Source: Verrucomicrobiota bacterium
GTDB lineage: Bacteria; Verrucomicrobiota; Verrucomicrobiia; Opitutales; Opitutaceae
Direction of reading: 5' to 3'
NCBI GenBank assembly: GCA_023426435.1
Contig: JAFAAS010000072.1
Coordinates: 1 to 30,241, forward strand
DNA: 30,241 nucleotides
Under the pieces are notes generated by a model. It did not search any database. It had not been told where the DNA came from and was given only the letters and a program-made list of their open reading frames with translations. A program made the translations under genes and the position numbers. Positions 14,548 to 22,916 of the stretch are shown here, one piece after another (the stretch's first letter is position 1; the number at the start of each line of letters is the position of its first letter).

Positions 14548-16626
14548 ATGCATCCAAGCGAATCGAATCACCGACCTGTGTCGGCGTTTCCGGCCCAAAC
14601 GCCGGCAAGTGCCGCAATCGACATCACGCCGGCCGTCGTGCCGGCGGACGACGCGCTCGTCGGCGTGCTCCGCGCGCTGCGCGGCCGGCGCGTCGTCGCG
14701 TTGTTCAACCGCGGTAATCGCGGCGATGGGGTGATCCATCTTGGCGGCCGGCGGCTGTTCGCGGCGCTGGGTCTGGAATGCACGGAGGTGCGCGAAGCGG
14801 AGGCGCCTGCCCGGATTCAGGGCGACGTGCTGTTGGTCTTTGGGTGCGGCGCGTTTTGTCGCGGCACGCATTCGCTGGTGGAGGTGGTGGAACGTTATTC
14901 GCCGCAGGTGCGCGAAATCGTGATCCTGCCGTCGTCCTTCGATCTTTCGGCGAAACCGGTGAGGGAGTTCGTGGGGACCTGGGACGAGCGTTTCGTGGTG
15001 TTTTGCCGGGAGCGGCGGAGTTTCGCGGCGGTGACGGCGGCGAACACGCGCGCGCGCCGGGTGCTGCTTTCGCACGATCTGGCGTTCTGGGCGGATTTGC
15101 GAGAATGGACGGAGCGATCGCATGCGGGAACCGGCGCGGTGTTTCGCCGCGATGCGGAGGCGGTCTTCGATCGACGGCCGCGGATTGCAGGGGCGCTGGA
15201 TGTCTCGCGCGGACCCGACACGCAGCCGGAGGTGTTGCTGGATTTTGTCGCGCGGCATGCGGTGATTCACACGGATCGCACGCATGCGGCGATAACGGGA
15301 GCGATGATGGGGCGGGAGGTGTGGTTTTATCGGAATGCGTATTTCAAGAACGAGGCGATCTACGAGCACAGCCTCGCGCATTTGCCGAACGTGCGCTTCG
15401 TCGGAAAGCAGCCGTTTTCGCTGCGGCAATGCGGCCGCACGCTCTATGCGCACCACGTGCAGCGAAATGCGTGGAGGGTGCGCGCAAAGCTGACCGCGAT
15501 GAGGCATGGGCCAGGCCGGCGCGGTGGCGGAGAAAAACCCAGCGCGAGATTGTGCGGTATTCGAAATCCGGAGACGCCGGCGCTGTCGGTGATCATGCCG
15601 GCGTATAACGCGGAGCGGTTCGTGGCGGCGGCGATCGAGAGCGTGTTGAACCAGACGTGGCGGGATTTCGAGTTCATCATCATCGACGACGGGTCCACGG
15701 ACGGCACGCGGGCGATCATCGAGCAGTATGCGGCGCGCGACCGGCGGATCCGGAGTTGTCCGAATGAGCGGAATCTCGGCGTGGTGAAGACGTTGAACCG
15801 CGCGCTCTCGCTGGCGCGGGCCGAGTGGGTCGCGCGCATGGATGCCGACGATATTTCGCTGCCCACGCGTTTCGAGCGGCAGCTGGCGGTCGTGCGGGAA
15901 GATCCGGGCGTGAGCCTGGTGACCTCGCCGTTCGATGTGATCGATGCGCAGGAACGCCGCCGGCCCGGGTGGCGCGGGATTTGTTTTCAGCAGGAGCTGC
16001 TGCCGTTCTTCCTGTTGTTCTACAACCGGCTCAACGCGCATGGGCAGGTGTTGTATTCGGCGCAGCGCGTCCGCGAGGTGGGCGGTTATCGCGAGGAGTA
16101 TCACCTGAGCGAGGCGACGGATCTTTGGATTCGAATGATGCGGGTGGCGAAGTGCGGGGTGGTGCCGGAGCCGCTTTATCTTTGGCGCGCGGCGAATCCC
16201 AACTCGGTCACGAAACAGAACACGTTTCGCTATGCGGAGTGGAGCTTGCGGGCGTGTCAGGAGGAGATTGCGCGCACGTGCGGGCTGGAGTTGTCGCGTG
16301 AGCAGATGGTGGCGCTGCGGGATTTCTGGCTGCGATTCGATGACGGCAGTTTGGATTGGGAGGAGGTGGAGCGGCTGGTGAGTGCGATTGCCGTTCGGTA
16401 TCGGCCGCCAGACGAAGTGGGTGGATGGAAGCGAAAAGTGGCGGTGGCGACCGGTTGCGCGTGGTTGTCGCATGCGGCGCTGGAGCTGAAGCGGAGAAAT
16501 CCGCGGGAGTTTGTGCGACGATTGGGCGCGGCGGGCCGGGCGGCGGGGGGGTGGCTGCCGCTCGCGATGGCGCAGTTCGGGGTCGAGATGCTGGCCGTGG
16601 GCGGACACGGGAGTCGGCGGGCGTGA
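14548..16626 (+). CDS. Fusion of polysaccharide pyruvyltransferase-like and GT2 glycosyltransferase domains
   Basis: The protein has 692 residues in two parts. Residues about 35-300 resemble the polysaccharide pyruvyltransferase family, with GNRGDGVIHLGG near the start, VFGCGAFCRG, VILPSSF, and TDRTHAAITGAMMGREVWF followed by YEHSL. Residues about 346-560 are a GT-A fold family 2 glycosyltransferase: LSVIMPAYNAERFVAAAIES, IIIDDGSTDGT and the metal-binding MDADD at about 431. A C-terminal stretch of about 130 residues has no clear match. Both activities belong to assembly of exopolysaccharide or cell-wall glycans in the cytoplasm. The ATG at 14548 is the first in frame. The N-terminal 25-30 residues look disordered, and a later GTG near 14638 is possible. 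Substrates cannot be inferred. Confidence 0.85.
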   Translation: MHPSESNHRPVSAFPAQTPASAAIDITPAVVPADDALVGVLRALRGRRVVALFNRGNRGDGVIHLGGRRLFAALGLECTEVREAEAPARIQGDVLLVFGCGAFCRGTHSLVEVVERYSPQVREIVILPSSFDLSAKPVREFVGTWDERFVVFCRERRSFAAVTAANTRARRVLLSHDLAFWADLREWTERSHAGTGAVFRRDAEAVFDRRPRIAGALDVSRGPDTQPEVLLDFVARHAVIHTDRTHAAITGAMMGREVWFYRNAYFKNEAIYEHSLAHLPNVRFVGKQPFSLRQCGRTLYAHHVQRNAWRVRAKLTAMRHGPGRRGGGEKPSARLCGIRNPETPALSVIMPAYNAERFVAAAIESVLNQTWRDFEFIIIDDGSTDGTRAIIEQYAARDRRIRSCPNERNLGVVKTLNRALSLARAEWVARMDADDISLPTRFERQLAVVREDPGVSLVTSPFDVIDAQERRRPGWRGICFQQELLPFFLLFYNRLNAHGQVLYSAQRVREVGGYREEYHLSEATDLWIRMMRVAKCGVVPEPLYLWRAANPNSVTKQNTFRYAEWSLRACQEEIARTCGLELSREQMVALRDFWLRFDDGSLDWEEVERLVSAIAVRYRPPDEVGGWKRKVAVATGCAWLSHAALELKRRNPREFVRRLGAAGRAAGGWLPLAMAQFGVEMLAVGGHGSRRA

Positions 16627-16786
16627 CGGTTTTATCAGTCGCTCAGTGTTTACCTGAGGTGACCGGAAGGAGGGTTGCCCCGAGCGGCGAGCGCGACGGC
16701 CGGATGGGCTGGGCGATTCTCACCATGGGTATCTGGTGAGGAGCTCGGGGGGCCGACAGGCCCGGCGGGTTGTCACACGCACGCTC

Positions 16787-18823
16787 ATGTCACGGATAGG
16801 TTATCGACCGGAGATCGATGGTTTGCGCGCGCTGGCGGTGCTGCCGGTCGTCCTCTTTCACAGCGAGTTGAAGTTTTACGGTGGATACGTCGGCGTGGAC
16901 GTATTCTTCGTTATTTCGGGATATTTGATCACCGCGTTGATCGGGGCGGAGATGGCGGCGGGAACGTTTTCGCTGCGCGATTTTTGGGAGCGGCGGATCC
17001 GACGAATCATGCCGGCGGCGACGGTGACGGTGGCGGTGTCGTTGGTGTTGGGATTCTTCCTGATGCTGCCGGCGGATTTCGAAGCGTTGGGCGAGTCGGC
17101 GATCGCGCAGGCGTTGTTGTCGGCGAACATCTACTTCCATCAGACGACGGGTTATTTCGAGCGGCCGGCGGATACGAAGCCGCTGCTGCACTTCTGGTCG
17201 CTGGCGGTGGAGGAGCAGTTTTATCTCGTGTTTCCGCTGGTCTTGCTGGCGCTGCAACGATGGTCGGCCCGCGTGAAGCTGGCGGTGGTGGGCGGCGTCG
17301 CGGCGGTGTCGTTTGCGCTGAGTGTGGTGGGCGTGTGGGCGTTTCCGCAGGGGACGTTTTATTTGCTGCCGACGCGCGCGTGGGAGTTGGCGCTGGGGGC
17401 GTTGCTGGCGTTGAGCGGCGGGCGTTTGCCGCTGTCGGAGCGCGGGCGCGGGCCGATCGCGTGGGCGGGGCTCGTGATGATGTTGGCGCCGGTGGCGATC
17501 TATGATGCGGACACGCCCTTTCCCGGACTGCTGGCGGTGCCGCCGTGTCTGGGGGCGTTGCTGGTGATTTGGGGGACGGCGGCGGAGGGGTCGACGCTGG
17601 CGCGGGTGTTGTCGGCGCGTCCGTTGGTGTGGGTGGGGCTGATTTCGTATTCGCTCTATTTGTGGCACTGGCCGGTGAAGGTGTTTTCGCATTATTGGTT
17701 CACGGGATTGCACAGTCCGCTGGCGATGCGGTTGGGCGTGGTGGTGGTCAGCTTTGGGTTGGCGTGGCTGTCGTGGCGTTATGTCGAGATGCCTTTCCGC
17801 ACGCGGCGGGTGCGGGTGTCGGTGCAGAAGCTCGTGCACGGGGCGGTGGCGGCGAGCGTGGCGACGTTGGGCGTGGGGGCGGCGATTGCGGCGGGGAACG
17901 GATGGCCGGGGCGCTTTCCGCCGGAGATCGTCGAGTATGCGTCGGCGTATGACGACCGGCCGCAGGTGGAGGAAGCGGATTTAACGACCGAGGCGGCGGA
18001 AGCGGGAGCGTTGCCGATGTTGGGCGATGGCGGCGTGAGGAGCGGGCCGACGGTTTTGTTGTGGGGCGACAGTCATGCGCGCGTCGTGTCGCCGGCGGTC
18101 GAGGCGATGTGCCGGCAGCTGGGCATTCGCGGTTATCGGGCGAGCCGGTCGGAGACGCCGGCGCTCCTCGATTGGGGCGGTGCGGAGGTGCGGCACTACA
18201 ACGAGGCAGTGTTTCGTTGGATCGAGCGGACCAGGCCAACGGTGGTGGTGCTGGCGTCGCGGTGGGAAAAGGCGCTCCGCACGGAAGAAGATGAGGCGAG
18301 CCTGCGGGGGACGGTGGAGCGGATCCGGCGGTTGGGCGTATCCGTATCGGTGATGCGCCAGGTGGCTTCGCAGCAGAAGGACATTCCCAAAGCGCTGGCG
18401 CGGGCGGAGCTGCTCGGCGGCGACGTCGAAGAGGTTGGCGTGCCGGTGGCGTTGCACGAGAAGGTCACGCAGCGATCGAACGAGATGATCGATCGCGTGG
18501 AGGCGGCGGTGGCGGGATTGTTGGTGCTGGACCCGATCCCGTATTTATCGCGGGCGGAGCGCTGCGTGGCGGAGGTCGACGGACGGCCCTTGTATTACGA
18601 TTACCAGCACCTGACGACCTTTGGCGCGGAGCAGCTCACGCCGATGTTTGCGGCGTTGTTGAAGACGGTGGTGGATGGGCGCGGGCGGAGCGAGGTTGTG
18701 CCCAAAACCTGGATACGGCAACGGGACGAACCGCTCACGCGCTCCGCTACGAGCGAGCGGGCACGAGCGGCGTGGCGCGCTGGCAGAGTTGAATGGGCAC
18801 GCCCCATGGATCGCGGAGCATGA
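16787..18823 (+). CDS. OafA-type membrane O-acyltransferase with SGNH domain
   Basis: The 678-residue protein probably acetylates a surface or exported glycan. The N-terminal acyltransferase-3 domain (about residues 5-350) starts with YRPEIDGLRALAVLPVVLFH, which contains the family R-x10-H pair (Arg14, His25). VGVDVFFVISGYLI and FWSLAVEEQFYLVFP follow. About ten helices are seen. The C-terminal part is an SGNH hydrolase-like domain with the GDSHAR block at about 426-431 and a D-x2-H pair in DYQHLTTFGAEQL near 603. The ATG at 16787 fits the family start; an in-frame start at 16736 would add 17 unlike residues. It follows the pyruvyltransferase/GT2 gene by 160 bases. The last 40 or so residues are unlike the family and overlap the convergent VOC gene by 77 bases. 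Confidence 0.92.
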   Translation: MSRIGYRPEIDGLRALAVLPVVLFHSELKFYGGYVGVDVFFVISGYLITALIGAEMAAGTFSLRDFWERRIRRIMPAATVTVAVSLVLGFFLMLPADFEALGESAIAQALLSANIYFHQTTGYFERPADTKPLLHFWSLAVEEQFYLVFPLVLLALQRWSARVKLAVVGGVAAVSFALSVVGVWAFPQGTFYLLPTRAWELALGALLALSGGRLPLSERGRGPIAWAGLVMMLAPVAIYDADTPFPGLLAVPPCLGALLVIWGTAAEGSTLARVLSARPLVWVGLISYSLYLWHWPVKVFSHYWFTGLHSPLAMRLGVVVVSFGLAWLSWRYVEMPFRTRRVRVSVQKLVHGAVAASVATLGVGAAIAAGNGWPGRFPPEIVEYASAYDDRPQVEEADLTTEAAEAGALPMLGDGGVRSGPTVLLWGDSHARVVSPAVEAMCRQLGIRGYRASRSETPALLDWGGAEVRHYNEAVFRWIERTRPTVVVLASRWEKALRTEEDEASLRGTVERIRRLGVSVSVMRQVASQQKDIPKALARAELLGGDVEEVGVPVALHEKVTQRSNEMIDRVEAAVAGLLVLDPIPYLSRAERCVAEVDGRPLYYDYQHLTTFGAEQLTPMFAALLKTVVDGRGRSEVVPKTWIRQRDEPLTRSATSERARAAWRAGRVEWARPMDRGA

Positions 18824-19142
18824 CGAGTTGGGAGCCGTCGGGGAGCGCGTCTTCGGATGCGAACGTGGCGCCGGCGGATTCGAGGCGGGCGCGATCGGCG
18901 GAGGCGTTTTTGGAAATGAAGGCCACGTGGAAACAGAGCGGGTGGGCGGCGGCGTAGTCGGGTATGGCGGCGGCTGGATTGGTATAGAGTTCGACGATCA
19001 CGCGACCGGTGTCGTCGGCGAGGAAGTGAGTGAACGGCGCGTCCTCACGGTGGCGGACGATGGTGAAACCGAGGTGATCGACATACCAGCGGGCGTGGGT
19101 GCGGGCGTCGGGGACGTTCAACGCGAAATGTTCGAAGGTCAT
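18747..19142 (-). CDS. VOC (glyoxalase/bleomycin-resistance fold) family protein
   Basis: The 131-residue protein has two beta-alpha-beta-beta-beta units typical of the vicinal oxygen chelate fold. Candidate metal ligands are His5 (FEHFALNV), Glu51 (VIVELY) and His72 (CFHVAF). The fourth position, usually Glu in a DPDGNxxEL-type ending, is Gln118 in LRDPWGVPIQL. VOC proteins act as lyases, dioxygenases or binding proteins; the substrate is unknown. The ATG ends at 19142, and a gap of about 75 bases separates it from the upstream TonB receptor gene on the same strand. Its 3' end overlaps the acyltransferase gene in the opposite direction. Confidence 0.85.
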   Translation of the reverse strand: MTFEHFALNVPDARTHARWYVDHLGFTIVRHREDAPFTHFLADDTGRVIVELYTNPAAAIPDYAAAHPLCFHVAFISKNASADRARLESAGATFASEDALPDGSQLVMLRDPWGVPIQLCQRATPLVPARS

Positions 19143-19217
19143 TCGAACGGATTAGCGCGGACGATTGGCTGAGGCAATGGTTCGCCGGGGAAAGCGCGTC
19201 CTTTTCGCTGGCGGCGG

Positions 19218-21167
19218 TCAGTAGTGCCACGTGACTTGAACGTAGCCGCTGCGTTGGATTTCCGCGAGCAAGGCGGAGGCGGCGAATTCGGGGTGACTGC
19301 TATCGAGGAGATTGCGGCCGACGACGGAGAGCTCGAGCGCGGGCGTGGGCCGCCAGCCGAGACGCACGTCGAGCGCGAGGTAGCTGGGCACGTAGGGCAT
19401 GGGCAGGCGATCGACGTAGCGGAAGGCGAGATCGAGTTCGATATTGTGCGGGAGGTTGATGGCGGAATTGAACTTGGCGATGTGAGGAGCGTCGTTGGTC
19501 TCGAGGAAACCGGCGGTGGGATCGACGATCCCGGGTTTGAAGCGAAGGTCCTCGTGGAAGTAGGAATAGCTGCCGGTGAGGCGCCACCACGGGGTGGCTT
19601 GCCAAGTGATCATGAGCTCGGCGCCGGCGGTGTCGCCTTCGCGCGCGTTGCGGAGGATCAGCGATTCGCTGGAGGGTTCCTGGGAGAACGTGCGGAGGTT
19701 GTCGTAGCGGTTGAGGAAGAGCGCGAGGTCGACGAAGAGATTGTCGTTGGGCTGCACGCGGTAGCCGGCCTCGAACGCGACGAGCGTCTCGGAATCGAAC
19801 GAACGGTCGCCACGGAAAAGAACGAAAGGGTTCGGGAAGTCGGGGCGGAACGCGGCGTCGTGTTCGGCTCGGGTCGGGGTGCGGACGGCGCGGGAGAGGG
19901 ACGTCCAGAGGGTTTGGCGCGAGGTCGGTCGGAAGGCGAGGCGCACGCTGGGCTGCAGCTCGAAGCCGGTGAAGTCGTTGTTCTCGAATTTGGAGCCGAA
20001 GGTGAGGGTCAGGCGTTCGGGCCATAGCGTGATCTCGTCCTGGATGAAGCCGCCTAGAAGCCGGATGGTGCGCGATCGGGGGACGAAGACGTAGGAGCGA
20101 CCGTCGCGGGTGTCGTCGGCGGAGTGGCGATAGAGAATGCCGGCGACGAGCTGATGCCGATCGATGCGGCGCAAGCGGTAGATGAACTCGAGTTCGGCGG
20201 TGTGGCGGTTTTCGTAGAAGTCGGTGGGGACATTACTGATGTTGCGCTCGTAGTAGGTTTGGACCTCGAGGCGAGAGTCGTCGGGGAAGCTGTGTTCCCA
20301 GCGGCCGAGGAGATTGCCTCCTTCGTAGCGAGCCGGGGTGCCGATGCGGCGGTGGGTGCGATTGAAGTAGAGGTCGCCCTGCAGGGTGAAGCGGTCGGCG
20401 GGGGAGACGAAGGAGTCGAGGCGGAAGCCTCCCTGGCTTTGGCGGAGCGAGTCGCCGGCGGGTTGGCCATCGCCGAAGACGATTTCGTCGCGTTCGACGT
20501 GCTTGAAGTAAACGCGGTAGTAGCTGTCGAGGCCGAGCTTGTCGCCGTAGCGGATGCCGGTGAAGCCGCGTTCCTCGGTGCCGCTGCCGCCGGAAACGAG
20601 GAGGCCTTGGGTTTCGTCGGCGGATTTGCTGACGATGTTAATGACGCCGTTGACGGCGTTGGCGCCCCAGAGGACGGCGCCGGGCCCGCGAACGGTTTCG
20701 ACGCGATCGAGATCGAGGAGGAATGTGTCCTGGATGTTCCAGGAGACGCCGGCGAACAGCGGCGTGTAGAGACTGCGGCCGTCGAGGAGAACTTCCATTT
20801 TGTTGCCGACGGCGCTGCTGAAACCGCGGGTGTTGATCGCGTAGCCGCTGCCGGCGTCGCGGCCGACGTGGATGCCCGGCGCGAGCCGGAGGATTTCGGG
20901 AAGCCGCACGGCGCCGGAGCGGCGGATGTCGTCGCGGGTGAGCACGCTGATGGCGGTCGGAGCGGTGCGCCAGTCTTCGAGCGAACGGGAGACGGAGATG
21001 ACCTGGATCTCGAGGAGGTCGTCGAGACTCATCGTCTTGAGCTCGCCCGCGGAGAACGGAGGTTCGAGCGGGTTGGCGGCGTCGGCGATCGAGATCAACA
21101 GCAAGCCTGCGATGCCGGCGAGGAGACCGGATAAGCGGACACGCGAGGTCGGCGCGGCGGGAAACAC
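19218..21167 (-). CDS. TonB-dependent outer membrane receptor
   Basis: This 649-residue outer-membrane beta-barrel imports a scarce ligand using TonB energy. A signal peptide is visible (basic start, then LSGLLAGIAGLLLISIADA), with likely cleavage near residue 30. A segment with MSLDDLLEIQVISVSRS follows and may contain the TonB box. The plug domain (about 65-175) has the hallmarks LPEILRLAPGIHV, VLLDGRSLYTPLFAGV, VETVRGPGAVLWGANAVNGV and INIVSKS. The rest is alternating beta strands ending in the terminal aromatic residue (VTWHY). The barrel resembles vitamin B12 or catecholate-siderophore receptors, but the ligand is not determinable. The start is a GTG at 21167. A small membrane protein gene lies 80 bases upstream on the same strand. 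Confidence 0.94.
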   Translation of the reverse strand: MFPAAPTSRVRLSGLLAGIAGLLLISIADAANPLEPPFSAGELKTMSLDDLLEIQVISVSRSLEDWRTAPTAISVLTRDDIRRSGAVRLPEILRLAPGIHVGRDAGSGYAINTRGFSSAVGNKMEVLLDGRSLYTPLFAGVSWNIQDTFLLDLDRVETVRGPGAVLWGANAVNGVINIVSKSADETQGLLVSGGSGTEERGFTGIRYGDKLGLDSYYRVYFKHVERDEIVFGDGQPAGDSLRQSQGGFRLDSFVSPADRFTLQGDLYFNRTHRRIGTPARYEGGNLLGRWEHSFPDDSRLEVQTYYERNISNVPTDFYENRHTAELEFIYRLRRIDRHQLVAGILYRHSADDTRDGRSYVFVPRSRTIRLLGGFIQDEITLWPERLTLTFGSKFENNDFTGFELQPSVRLAFRPTSRQTLWTSLSRAVRTPTRAEHDAAFRPDFPNPFVLFRGDRSFDSETLVAFEAGYRVQPNDNLFVDLALFLNRYDNLRTFSQEPSSESLILRNAREGDTAGAELMITWQATPWWRLTGSYSYFHEDLRFKPGIVDPTAGFLETNDAPHIAKFNSAINLPHNIELDLAFRYVDRLPMPYVPSYLALDVRLGWRPTPALELSVVGRNLLDSSHPEFAASALLAEIQRSGYVQVTWHY

Positions 21168-21247
21168 GGGGGGCGTGCTGATTGGGTGCCGGGCCAGCGA
21201 AGCGCTTGTCCGGCGGAGATGTTAGTCAGCGGCGGAAGGGCGATGTG

Positions 21248-21658
21248 CTAAGAAAGTTCCGCGCATGACGCGTTCTGTGAATCGTGGCGGCGATCGGCTC
21301 GGGCGGCCCAGATCCAAGCCATGACGAGCGGCAGCTCCACGGCGGCGTCGGCCAGGTAGATCGGGGAGATGACGTCGCGGAGAACGAAGGTGATGTCCAC
21401 GACCGCGAGAACGAAGGCGAAGCTGGCGGCGAGGAGACGCCATTCCGAGGTGATGCGGGAGCGGAGCCCGGCGAGGGCGAGAACGGCGCCAAAGGTGGCG
21501 AGGAGCGCTCCGACGGTTTGAACGAGCCAGTCGTCGGTTTTGGGGCCGGTGATCGCTTCGAAGCTGGCGAGGTGGAGCAGCGGCCAAGTTCCAGTGAGGA
21601 AATAGAACGCGCCTTGGGCGATGGCGAGGCGGGCGGACCAAGTGCTGGAAGCCGACAC
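21248..21658 (-). CDS. Small four-helix membrane protein of unknown function
   Basis: The 136-residue protein has about four hydrophobic helices and a soluble basic C-terminus. Visible features include GAFYFLTGTWPLLHLASFEA and ITGPKTDDWLVQTVGALLA near the N-terminus and a VVDITFVLRDVIS segment in helix 3. I do not assign a family with confidence. The start is a GTG at 21658. It lies just upstream of the TonB receptor gene on the same strand with an 80-base gap, and two operator-like palindromes lie 35-130 bases before its start, so it may lead a regulated transcript with the receptor. Confidence 0.7.
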   Translation of the reverse strand: MSASSTWSARLAIAQGAFYFLTGTWPLLHLASFEAITGPKTDDWLVQTVGALLATFGAVLALAGLRSRITSEWRLLAASFAFVLAVVDITFVLRDVISPIYLADAAVELPLVMAWIWAARADRRHDSQNASCAELS

Positions 21659-21692
21659 GGAGAGCGAAGCGAACGGAGACGAGTCGGGTGGC

Positions 21693-21711
21693 TGTAATAT
21701 AATGTATTACA
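21693..21711. promoter_or_regulatory. Operator-like palindrome, copy 1
   Basis: TGTAATA-TAATG-TATTACA is a perfect 7-5-7 inverted repeat, strongly AT-rich against the GC-rich surroundings. It lies 34 bases before the GTG start of the small membrane protein gene and could overlap its promoter. A near copy lies at 21770-21789. A repressor dimer site is likely by form; the regulator is not in this window. Confidence 0.7.
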
Positions 21712-21769
21712 AACCCGAAGGGCTAGGTCTGGTTATGCGGAGGTATTTACGGAATGCGGGTCGGAAAGA

Positions 21770-21789
21770 TGTAGTATAATGTATTACTA
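21770..21789. promoter_or_regulatory. Operator-like palindrome, copy 2
   Basis: TGTAGTATAATGTATTACTA repeats the core of copy 1 (GTATAATGTATTAC against ATATAATGTATTAC), with one changed position in the left half. Centres of the two copies are about 77 bases apart. It lies just past the 3' end of the upstream hydrolase gene, in the only unassigned stretch between them. The gap 21659-21809 has no other feature. Confidence 0.65.
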
Positions 21790-21809
21790 GTGATGGGGTG
21801 CGGTTTTGG

Positions 21810-22628
21810 TTAGGCGAGTGCGGGGCGGGGCCAGGTTTGGGCGACGTAGCGGCCGTGGCGGGGGAGGCCGCGGTGGTCGAAGTCGGAGAGGAGTATATCC
21901 AGTTCTTGGAGCCAGTTGTCGCGGCGGAGCGGCAGGCCGTGGCCGGTGGCGGCGATCGCGGGATTCAGCGCGCGGAGGCGGCGCATGGATTCGAAGGCGG
22001 CGCGCCAGTCGGGCGTGTAATAGGCAGGAGGCGGGCGAACTTCCATGGTTTGGCGCCAGACGGCCAGGGCGGATTCCTGACGCGTGCTGACGAGCGCGTC
22101 GCCGGTGATCAGCACGCGATCGGTTTCGCGCCAGAGCGACACGTGGCCGGGCGTGTGGCCCGGCGTGTGGATCCATTTCCAATCGGGCAGACCGGGAATG
22201 CTGCCATCGGCGGGGAGCGCGTGAACGGGGGTGGGAAAATGCGGAGGACGGCGCGGGTAGAGCGGCGAACTCGCGGCCATGAGGCCGCCGCCGACGGTGG
22301 GATCGGGCGCGGGATAGCGGGCTTGTTGGTTGAGGAAGGGCAGTTCGGCGGTGTGCGCGTAGATGGGAACGGTCCAATGGTTGAGGAGCCAGGGCAGCGC
22401 GCCGATGTGGTCGAAGTGGCCGTGGGTGAGGATGATGGCTTGAGGCGGATTCGGGCCGAAGCGGCGGGCGGCTTCGCGAGCGATACGCGGACCTGCGCCG
22501 CGAAGGCCGGCGTCGATCAGCACCCATTGGTTGGGGGTGTCGACCTGGCTGACGAAGAAGAAGTTTACCATCAACGTGCGGAACCCGGTGAGTCCGGGGG
22601 CGATTTCGAAATGGGAGGCGGGGCGCAT
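21810..22628 (-). CDS. Metallo-beta-lactamase fold hydrolase
   Basis: This 272-residue soluble hydrolase has the full set of metal-binding motifs of the family. THGHFDHIG gives His69, His71, Asp73 and His74. HTPGHTPGH (154-162) holds the next His, TGDAL gives Asp177 and ATGHG gives His230. Both metals of a dinuclear site should therefore bind. The general layout resembles the glyoxalase II/lactonase-like branch rather than true beta-lactamases. The substrate is unknown. The ATG ends at 22628. The stop is about 150 bases from the next gene on the same strand, with operator-like sites between, so it may be a separate transcript. Confidence 0.9.
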   Translation of the reverse strand: MRPASHFEIAPGLTGFRTLMVNFFFVSQVDTPNQWVLIDAGLRGAGPRIAREAARRFGPNPPQAIILTHGHFDHIGALPWLLNHWTVPIYAHTAELPFLNQQARYPAPDPTVGGGLMAASSPLYPRRPPHFPTPVHALPADGSIPGLPDWKWIHTPGHTPGHVSLWRETDRVLITGDALVSTRQESALAVWRQTMEVRPPPAYYTPDWRAAFESMRRLRALNPAIAATGHGLPLRRDNWLQELDILLSDFDHRGLPRHGRYVAQTWPRPALA

Positions 22629-22916
22629 GAGTCCGAGGGGGAAAGGTTAACGTCTGCCGGACGGTGAAACGTATCCGCTTTTTCAGGACTAGCTATCCGG
22701 CGAGCGCCGGGGGCGGAGCGCGGAAGCGGGCCCGCGAAGGCGGTCGAACATTTTCCGCGGCGGGGTTGAAAACAGCCCCATGGCGCGGGCGCGCGAGGCC
22801 CCACGGCGGCTTGAAGGAGTGCACCCCTATCGTGCGGCGGCGGGGTGGCTATGGTGCGGATCATCGGTCGCGGGTCCGGCAGAGGCCGTCGTTTTACACC
22901 TCAGTTCCTATTCTCC
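22629..22916. other. Divergent gap between the hydrolase and manganese catalase genes
   Basis: These 288 bases should hold the promoters of both divergent genes. A perfect short hairpin, CCGGCG-AG-CGCCGG, is at 22697-22710, and GGGG/CCCC sequences flank a GTTGAAAACAG stretch around 22765-22781. Short in-frame extensions upstream of the catalase exist but look non-coding. No confident promoter was placed. Confidence 0.4.

Noticed and set aside
20124..21134. Long open frame on the + strand opposite the TonB receptor gene
   Set aside because: It is rich in Ala, Val, Glu and Asp with no recognisable motif, and it mirrors the receptor's codon pattern. The receptor frame has clear plug and barrel motifs.
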